Origin: an uncultured Myxococcales bacterium
Lineage (GTDB): Bacteria; Myxococcota_A; Polyangia; Polyangiales; Polyangiaceae
Assembly (NCBI GenBank): GCA_937949945.1
Contig: CALFEQ010000153.1
Span: 1 to 64,000, forward strand
DNA: 64,000 nucleotides
Direction: 5' to 3'
The notes below the pieces were generated by a model. The model worked only from the letters and a program-made list of their open reading frames with translations. It had not been told where the DNA came from and ran no database searches. Position numbers and translations under genes: made by a program. Shown piece after piece: positions 57,895 to 64,000 of the stretch. Position 1 is the stretch's first letter; each line of letters opens with the position of its first letter.

Positions 57895-59592
57895 CTACTT
57901 ATCCATGGTCGGGAGGAGACACGTCTTGACCCACTCTCCTACCGTCTTCACCTCGCGCGGCTCCGTCTCCTTCGGATTTCCGGCCTTCGGGACGTCGCAC
58001 TCCCAGTGGCACTCGTCCTCGGGCGCGCACTTCGGCAGGGGCGCGTCGTCCTTCTCGTGCGATTGCACGTAGCTGCGCTCGGACTTCTTCCCCTCCCAGA
58101 AGTACCCGAGCGCGACGAGCTTCGGGCCGAGCTCCTTCGCGTTGAGGTAGGGCTGGATGGCCTCGAGCTTGGCCTTCGGGTCGCCCTCCATCTTGTCGCG
58201 GATGACCCTGGCGTACGAGAGCGGCTCGGTCTGGCCCATCTTCACGGCCGAGGTCTTCGGCAGGTGGCTCATGAACTCGGGCACCTGCTTCAGGTTCATC
58301 GTCGAGAGGATGGTCTCGTAGGCGACCCAGCGGACCTTCCACTTCGACGAGTCGCCGAGCGTGTAGAGCTTCGGGACGATCCACTCCTTCGGGAACTCGC
58401 CCATGCGCCGGAAGGCGGCGTCGCGGACCTCGTCGGGGACGTCGCTGCCCTTCGCGATCGCGAAGATGCGGTCGAGCTCCTCCTTGCTGTTCTTGTCGAG
58501 GTTGCCTTCGAGCGCGGCGAGCGCGAGCACCCGGCGCGGAGACGGCTTGCCCTGATCGGACGCGTACTTGATGAGGTACTCGATCGACGGCCGACCGGCG
58601 ACCCTCTTCATCGCCGGGAAGACCTCCTCGGTGAGGCGCCGCTCCTGGATCTTGTCGACCTGGGCCGCGACCTGGTTGTCGTCGGCCTTCACGTTGTTCT
58701 TGGCGTTGTGCTCTTTGACGATCTTCGTCTGAGCGTCGATCCAGTCCTTCGTGTGATACCGCTCGGCGAGCGCCACGAGGGCCTTCGACATCTCAAGCTT
58801 CGTCGCGTCGTCGCCGATGTCCTTCACGAGCGACGCGATGCGATCGATGCGCGCCGTGTTCTCGTTCACGAGGCTCGGCAGGACCTTGACGCTCTCCGGG
58901 CCGAGCGTGCGCATCATCTGCTCGAGGCCGTACTGCTGCGAGCCGTTCTCGACGCGATCCTCGAAGCCGGTCTGCGCCCACTGCATCAGCGCGGCGCGCA
59001 GCTCCGCTTTCGTCTTCTCGTTCGACACGAGCGGCGGCTCGTGGATCAGCATCGCGAACGACGCGTCCTTGTACGGGATCGTCGGATCGGGCGGCAGGCG
59101 GCCGTCCGGGGTGCGCTGCGGGGGCGGCGGCTTGAGCTGCTCGATGAGAATCGGCGCCATCCGATCGACGATCTCGCGGCGCGTCTCTTCGGGGAGCTGC
59201 ACCAGCGCGCCGTCACGCTCGATGCCGTCTTCGTCCTTGTACTTGTCGACGAGGAACTTGATGCCCTGCCGGACGCCGCCGCGCGGGGGCATCCGGATGA
59301 GGGACATCGCCGCCTCGGTGCGAAGCTCGATGGGGTACTTGTCGTGCGTGATGACCGCGACGAGCTTGTACGGCCCTCGCTGCGTCGTTTCCCAGCGCCT
59401 CACGTCCTCTTCACTGACGCGGCAGCCGAGGGTTGCTGACGGCAGTGCGGCCAAGGCCGCTACGAAGCAGGCACGACGCGCCCAAGCGCCGAAGGATCCA
59501 CGGGCTCCGTTCCGGTCGTCGCCGGGCAGCGCCGGACGCCGTCCACTACCGTTCGTTCCGCCCATCCATGACCTCGCGTTCGCACCGAACAT
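57895..59592 (-). CDS. HEAT-repeat-like lipoprotein of unknown function
   Basis: 565 residues from ATG at 59592 (ATG at 59565 also possible). A long Arg-rich n-region precedes the hydrophobic segment and lipobox ATLGC, so it should be lipid-anchored. The rest is mainly helical with repeated ALVALAER, LALAALEG, DAAFRRMGEFP patterns that resemble HEAT or Armadillo repeats. The last 60 residues hold four Cys. No enzyme motif; a scaffold role is the best guess. Divergent from ftsK. Confidence 0.68.
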   Translation of the reverse strand: MFGANARSWMGGTNGSGRRPALPGDDRNGARGSFGAWARRACFVAALAALPSATLGCRVSEEDVRRWETTQRGPYKLVAVITHDKYPIELRTEAAMSLIRMPPRGGVRQGIKFLVDKYKDEDGIERDGALVQLPEETRREIVDRMAPILIEQLKPPPPQRTPDGRLPPDPTIPYKDASFAMLIHEPPLVSNEKTKAELRAALMQWAQTGFEDRVENGSQQYGLEQMMRTLGPESVKVLPSLVNENTARIDRIASLVKDIGDDATKLEMSKALVALAERYHTKDWIDAQTKIVKEHNAKNNVKADDNQVAAQVDKIQERRLTEEVFPAMKRVAGRPSIEYLIKYASDQGKPSPRRVLALAALEGNLDKNSKEELDRIFAIAKGSDVPDEVRDAAFRRMGEFPKEWIVPKLYTLGDSSKWKVRWVAYETILSTMNLKQVPEFMSHLPKTSAVKMGQTEPLSYARVIRDKMEGDPKAKLEAIQPYLNAKELGPKLVALGYFWEGKKSERSYVQSHEKDDAPLPKCAPEDECHWECDVPKAGNPKETEPREVKTVGEWVKTCLLPTMDK

Positions 59593-59741
59593 TACGCCGG
59601 GATCCCGAGGACACCCAAGGATAAACCGGCCCTGACCCCAACCACTCCCGGCCTCTCGGTGATCGGCGTGCCGACCCGCACGCGTCGCCTGCGCACCATC
59701 CACGGCCGATGACGTCCCGCGCGCAAATGCTCGACGGCAAG

Positions 59742-59770
59742 TTGACCAGTCCGTCGGAGACCCTTTAGGT
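59742..59770 (+). promoter_or_regulatory. Promoter of ftsK
   Basis: TTGACC (59742-59747), 17-base spacer, TTAGGT (59765-59770); a sigma-70-like pair 23 bases before the ATG, so the leader is short. Confidence 0.45.
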
Positions 59771-59792
59771 TCCGATGTAGGACATCGTAGGC

Positions 59793-62777
59793 ATGCTGCT
59801 CAGGGACCTGTTCACGGGGGGACGCTCGCGCTCGGCACCGGTCGGGGTTCCCCAAGCGACCAGCGGAGCGGTCGCGCGCGTCGGCGCCGAGCCGGAGCCC
59901 GTCTTCGTCCCCCGCGGCGGCCGGCCGCTCCCGCCGAACACCCGCGCGCCGACCGTGCTCGGCGCTCAGCCGCAGTCGTTCGCACGAGGTCGCGAGGTCG
60001 CGGCCCTGCTCCTCTGGACCCTCGCCGTCTTCCTCTCGCTCGCGCTCGCGTCGTACGCGGGCGAGCCCACACCGCCGGTCGAAGGGCAGGGGATCACCGG
60101 CGAGAACTGGGTGGGGCCGGTCGGCGCGCTCGTGGCCCGTGGCGCCGTCTCGCTCGTCGGCGTGATGTCGTGGGTCGTGCCGTTCGAGTGTCTGCTCCTC
60201 GGCATTCCGTTCGTGACCGGTCGCAGGAGCAACGTGACCGCGACGCGGCTCGCGAGCGACATCCTGCTCGTCGTCATCGGCGCTTCGCTCGTCCACGTCG
60301 GTTGGCCGGAGCAGATGGCGTTCGGCCGTCATCCGGCGGGCGGCATGATCGGCGAGCTGTTCGGCGAGATCGCGCGCTCGCTCTTCTCGACGGTGGGCTC
60401 CTTCCTCGTCGGCTTCGCCCTCGTCGGTCTCATCCTCATCGGTCGCGCCAGCTTCTCGTTCATCGCGCTCATGCGCGCGCTCGCGCGCTTCGGCCGTTTC
60501 GTCGCGGCGCGCACGCGCGCGGCCGGCCACTCGATCGCGGACGCTTGGCGGAAGGCCCGCGAGCTCGAGCGCACGCGCGCCGAAGAGCGACGCAAGGCCG
60601 AGGAGCCGCACATCGCGCTGCCGTCCGGCGACGACGCGACGATCCTCGGAGACGAGCCGCTCGTCGACGAACCGCTCGTCGACGAGGACCGCGAGAAGAC
60701 GCCGAGCCCCGTCACGAAGGTCCGCATCGCGACGCCGTCCTCGACCGGCCTCGAGCCGTTCGCCGAACGGAGCCCGCTCGTCATCGCGACGGACGACGAC
60801 GAGTCCGGCGCCGCGCGCTCGAAGAAGCCCCGGTCGATCAAGATCGCCGACTCCAGCGCTCCGGCCGAGACCGAAGCGCAGCGCTCGCGATCGCGGCGCC
60901 GCAAGAGCGAAGAGGCCGAGGAGCCCGAGGCCGAGTCGAGCGACGAGGCCGAGTCGGCGAACGAGCCCGCGAAGAAGAGCCGGCGCAAGAAGGCTCCGCC
61001 TCCGCCCGAGGTGAGCGTCGAGGAGGCGATCGGGCAAGCGTCCGCCGACGAGGAGGACGACGACGAGGCGGACGACGAGGTCGAGGAGGAGGCTCCGAGC
61101 ACCGGCCGCGACGCGGACGCGAAGAAGAAGCCGCGCGCGAAGAAATCGGAGCCCAGCGCCGGCATCACGATCGTCGACACCTCGGCCGCGCTCGAGAAGG
61201 ACGCGCCCGAGCCGAAGAAGGACAAGGAGCGCGACGCCAAGAAGGAGAAGAAGGAGTCGCCTGCCTTCAAGCTCCCGCCGATCGATCTGCTCGTCCCCGC
61301 GCCCGCGAACATCGGACCGATGTTCGACGAGGCCAAGCTCCGCGCGAGCGCCGACCTGCTCGTGAAGACGCTCGCCGACTACAAGGTCACGGGCAAGGTC
61401 GAGGAGATCCTCCCCGGTCCGGTCGTCACGACGTTCGAGGTCTCGCCGGTCGCCGGCACGAAGGTGAGCAAGGTCGCCGCGCTCGCCGACGACCTCGCCC
61501 TCGCGCTCGCGAAGAAGGTGCGCATCGTCGCGCCGATCCCGGGCAAGAACCGCATCGGCTTCGAGCTCCCGAACGACAAGCGCGTGCCGGTGAACCTGCG
61601 CGATCTCGTCGAGGATCGCCGCTTCCAGACGCTCGACGCGCCGCTGCCCGTCGTGCTCGGGCGAGACATCGTCGGCAACCCCGTCTACGCCGACCTCGCG
61701 AGCATGCCGCACGCGATCGTCGCGGGCGCGACCGGCGCCGGCAAGAGCGTCGGCCTCAACGTCATGCTGACGTCGCTCCTCTTCCGGCGCACGCCGGAGG
61801 AGCTGCGGCTGCTCATGATCGACCCGAAGGTCGTCGAGCTCGCGCCCTACGACCGCATCCCGCACATGCTCTTGCCCGTCGTCACGGACATGAAGCAGGC
61901 GGCGACCGCGCTCAAGTGGGCGGTCGACGAGATGGAGCGCCGCTACCAGCTCTTCGCCGACGCGGGCACGAAGAACATCGGGACGTACAACGCCTGGGTG
62001 AAGCGCGTCCGCGCGGGCGAGATCAAGAGCCCGCTCGGCAAGGCGATCGTCGGCAAGGACCAGAACGGCCTCCAGGAGGTGCTCCGCGTCCGCGACGAGG
62101 ACCCCGAGGGGCAGCCGATCCTTCCGGACCCCTTGCCCATGATCGTCATCGTCGTCGACGAGTTCGCCGACCTCATGATGCAGCAGGGCAAGGAGGTCGA
62201 GGCCTGCGTCGCGCGGCTCGCCCAGAAGGCGCGCGCCGCCGGCATGCACGTCATCCTCGCGACGCAGCGTCCGAGCGTCGACGTCATCACCGGCATGATC
62301 AAGGCGAACTTCCCGACGCGCATCGCCTACCGCGTCGCGCAGAAGATCGACAGCCGCACGATCCTCGACGAGCAGGGAGCCGAGCACCTCCTCGGAAAGG
62401 GCGACATGCTCATCAAGTTGAACGGCACGAACGAGACGCGCCGCGTCCAGTGCCCGTGGGTGAGCGAGGAGGAGGTGCAGGCGGTGACCGACTTCCTCCG
62501 CGCGCAGGGCGAGCCCGTCTACGACGAGAACATCCTCAAGCCTCGCGACGAGGACGGCGGAGCCGTGGACGACGACGACGGCGAGACCGACCCGATGTAC
62601 GACGAAGCCGTCCGCATCGTCGCCGAGACGCGCCGCTGCTCGACGTCGTGGCTCCAGCGCAAGCTCGGGCTCGGTTACAACCGTGCCGCACGCATCGTCG
62701 AGACGATGGAGCGGCGCGGCCTCGTCGGGCCGGCGAACGGCTCGAAGGATCGCGAAGTTCTCATCGATCCGATCTGA
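59793..62777 (+). CDS. ftsK: DNA translocase FtsK
   Basis: 994 residues. N-terminal membrane part with about four helices (about 68-220), a long Pro/charged linker (about 230-480; runs of Ser/Glu/Lys), and the motor: alpha and beta domains with Walker A GATGAGKS (about 645-652), Walker B MIVIVVDEFADLMM, and the gamma DNA-binding winged helix at the end (DEAVRIVAETRRCSTSWLQRKLGLGYNRAARIVETMERRGLVG). FtsK pumps DNA through the septum and activates XerCD at dif. Full length and intact. Confidence 0.96.
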   Translation: MLLRDLFTGGRSRSAPVGVPQATSGAVARVGAEPEPVFVPRGGRPLPPNTRAPTVLGAQPQSFARGREVAALLLWTLAVFLSLALASYAGEPTPPVEGQGITGENWVGPVGALVARGAVSLVGVMSWVVPFECLLLGIPFVTGRRSNVTATRLASDILLVVIGASLVHVGWPEQMAFGRHPAGGMIGELFGEIARSLFSTVGSFLVGFALVGLILIGRASFSFIALMRALARFGRFVAARTRAAGHSIADAWRKARELERTRAEERRKAEEPHIALPSGDDATILGDEPLVDEPLVDEDREKTPSPVTKVRIATPSSTGLEPFAERSPLVIATDDDESGAARSKKPRSIKIADSSAPAETEAQRSRSRRRKSEEAEEPEAESSDEAESANEPAKKSRRKKAPPPPEVSVEEAIGQASADEEDDDEADDEVEEEAPSTGRDADAKKKPRAKKSEPSAGITIVDTSAALEKDAPEPKKDKERDAKKEKKESPAFKLPPIDLLVPAPANIGPMFDEAKLRASADLLVKTLADYKVTGKVEEILPGPVVTTFEVSPVAGTKVSKVAALADDLALALAKKVRIVAPIPGKNRIGFELPNDKRVPVNLRDLVEDRRFQTLDAPLPVVLGRDIVGNPVYADLASMPHAIVAGATGAGKSVGLNVMLTSLLFRRTPEELRLLMIDPKVVELAPYDRIPHMLLPVVTDMKQAATALKWAVDEMERRYQLFADAGTKNIGTYNAWVKRVRAGEIKSPLGKAIVGKDQNGLQEVLRVRDEDPEGQPILPDPLPMIVIVVDEFADLMMQQGKEVEACVARLAQKARAAGMHVILATQRPSVDVITGMIKANFPTRIAYRVAQKIDSRTILDEQGAEHLLGKGDMLIKLNGTNETRRVQCPWVSEEEVQAVTDFLRAQGEPVYDENILKPRDEDGGAVDDDDGETDPMYDEAVRIVAETRRCSTSWLQRKLGLGYNRAARIVETMERRGLVGPANGSKDREVLIDPI

Positions 62778-62786
62778 AATCTGAAA

Positions 62787-62840
62787 GATCGCCGGTCCGG
62801 AGCGCGAAGTGTGAAGCTTCGCGCTCGACCGGCGTCGATC
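62787..62840 (+). terminator. Strong hairpin after ftsK
   Basis: Nested stem: GATC/GATC outermost, CGCCGGTC/GACCGGCG, and AGCGCGAAG/CTTCGCGCT around a 7-base loop. It begins 10 bases after the ftsK stop. No T-tract, so a Rho-independent end is uncertain. Confidence 0.5.
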
Positions 62841-62905
62841 TGCCCATCCGAGGAGTCTTGGGGGCTTTCTCGGGACGCTTTCTGCTTCGGGTCAGGGTGA
62901 GGAAA

Positions 62906-63958
62906 ATGTCGCCCGTGCGAGTCTTCGTCGTCGTCCTTGCAGCAGGGATTGCCGGGTTGTCGTTTGCTTGTCAGGACGAGCCAGGAGCAGCCTCTCCTTC
63001 CAGCGACAACACGAGCTCTTCGAGCGGCAGCTCCTCTTCCGGAAGTCCGGACGGAACGCCCGACGATCCTCCGCCGGACGCCGGAGGGCCCGTGAAGCGG
63101 ACTCCTGCCGAAATCGCGGCCGAGTTCTGTGAAAAGACGTACGGTCCCTTCATTGCTGCCCTCGAGTCGTGCTGCACCGCCGAGGACAAGGAAGTCACGG
63201 ACTACTCCCTCGTCCACGGACTGCTCTCGGCGCATCTCCAGGCCTGTCGACGAGAGCTGGAAGCTTCGATCGAGAAGGGGCGCGTCACGTTCGACGAGGC
63301 CGCGGCGGACGCTTGCTACGCTGCTTACGCCGACAGTTACGGGCCGGGCAAGTGCTCGAACGTCAGCGTCACCGACATCCTGCCGGATCCCTCGGGCACC
63401 GCGTGTCGAAGTGTGTTCGTCGGCGTGGGCGCCGCGGGGGCCCCCTGCATGGGCGACCACGAGTGCGTCGATGGCTTGACGTGCGTTGGATACACCAGCG
63501 ATTCGGACGGCAGTTGCAAGGCGCCGCCTGCGGTGGGCGAGCCCTGCGGCCCGCCGCCTGACGAGGGCCAAGATCCGTCGCAGGTCGCGTTCGGGAACCA
63601 TCCGAGGTGCGTCTCCGGTGCCCGCTGCGACTCTTTCATTGGCGAGTGTGTGAAGGCGCCCGCCGAAGGTGAGAGCTGTAATGCGGCCTCTCTGATCAAC
63701 GAATGCGCCCCACCCCTCGAGTGCGTGAACGGCAAGTGCGCGAGCGCGCGTGTCCCGGAGGGAGGAACCTGCGGCAAAGACAGCGACTGCGCGTCCGGGT
63801 ACTACTGCGAGCGCTCGTCGGGCGCGAGCAAGTGCATGAAGAAGAAGACGGCCGGCAGCTCGTGTGAAGGCGGGCCCTTCGAGTTGGAGTGCTTCGGTCG
63901 CTGCGATGCGCCTTTGGGACGAGAGGGACAGTGCAAGTCGGTTTGCGGTTCGCTTTGA
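62906..63958 (+). CDS. Cys-rich Dickkopf-like lipoprotein
   Basis: 350 residues. Lipoprotein signal with SFAC, then a Ser/Gly/Pro-rich spacer (SSSSGSSSSGSPDGTPDDPP) and a Cys-rich mature domain of repeats such as CMGDHECVDGLTCV, CVSGARCDSFIGECV, CKSVC. This pattern of evenly spaced cysteines is typical of the large Dickkopf-type Cys-rich surface proteins of Polyangiales. Extracellular, disulphide-bonded; function unknown. Ends 42 bases before the window edge, with the stop inside. Confidence 0.82.
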   Translation: MSPVRVFVVVLAAGIAGLSFACQDEPGAASPSSDNTSSSSGSSSSGSPDGTPDDPPPDAGGPVKRTPAEIAAEFCEKTYGPFIAALESCCTAEDKEVTDYSLVHGLLSAHLQACRRELEASIEKGRVTFDEAAADACYAAYADSYGPGKCSNVSVTDILPDPSGTACRSVFVGVGAAGAPCMGDHECVDGLTCVGYTSDSDGSCKAPPAVGEPCGPPPDEGQDPSQVAFGNHPRCVSGARCDSFIGECVKAPAEGESCNAASLINECAPPLECVNGKCASARVPEGGTCGKDSDCASGYYCERSSGASKCMKKKTAGSSCEGGPFELECFGRCDAPLGREGQCKSVCGSL

Positions 63959-64000
63959 TCCTGCCGACTGCGTGACGCGCGAGAGCGTGGCGAAACCGTC

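Noticed and set aside
60170..62905. Extension of the Cys-rich lipoprotein frame back through ftsK
   Set aside because: The frame is open but out of phase with ftsK. The true start is set by the signal peptide at 62906.

Overview
The window is very GC-rich DNA with the gene repertoire of a myxobacterium (Myxococcota, probably order Polyangiales). The main indications are Ser/Thr kinases with a Cys-terminated tail, a very large kinase/ATPase regulator, several complex sensor kinases, many lipoproteins, a lamin-tail protein with a MYXO-CTERM-like end, Cys-rich Dickkopf-like surface protein and an F0-only ATP synthase operon. This is inference from gene content; no rRNA, tRNA or CRISPR array was found. 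About 49 protein genes can be supported.

Layout. 1-6.5 kb: a 5'-truncated GH5 glycosidase, an envelope operon (membrane protein, DUF4398 lipoprotein, DUF4398-OmpA protein), a membrane Ser/Thr kinase and two secreted or membrane proteins. 6.5-15.8 kb: TerB-like protein, SUMF1-fold membrane protein, a polyprenol-phosphate mannosyltransferase-like GT2, a GAF-GAF histidine kinase overlapping an L,D-transpeptidase, a lamin-tail protein and an extensin-like lipoprotein. 15.8-20.7 kb: a fused FAD/Fe-S dehydrogenase (YdiJ type) and a UbiB-type kinase, closed by a strong bidirectional terminator. 20.8-23.1 kb: atpZ-atpI-atpB-atpE on the minus strand. 23.4-27.5 kb: beta-barrel-like protein, rdgB-rph, rbfA overlapped antisense by an FRG-domain gene, and a small lipoprotein. 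28-36 kb: hybrid histidine kinase with three receiver domains, translationally coupled to a FIST sensor protein, next to a 1243-residue kinase/pseudo-cyclase/ATPase.

37-47 kb is the most interesting block: galE, a glycosyltransferase, UDP-galactopyranose mutase (glf), a GH2 enzyme, galK and a GH1-RmlD fusion form a tight six-gene operon, preceded on the same strand by a secreted GH43 and, divergently, an ABC exporter. Together they suggest production, export, trimming and recycling of a galactofuranose-containing glycan.

48-64 kb: alpha/beta-hydrolase-like and PDZ lipoproteins sharing a promoter region with a striking inverted repeat, a NtrB-like kinase, Fe-S protein, GNAT, ketopantoate reductase-like enzyme, an RHH-FHA fusion, a HEAT-like lipoprotein, FtsK and a Cys-rich lipoprotein.

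Across the window, intergenic DNA carries short arrays with a 7-nt period but different sequences (near 8.9, 23.2, 51.7, 51.9, 56.6 and 56.8 kb), often touching start or stop codons. They behave like a recurrent, unexplained class of heptanucleotide repeats.
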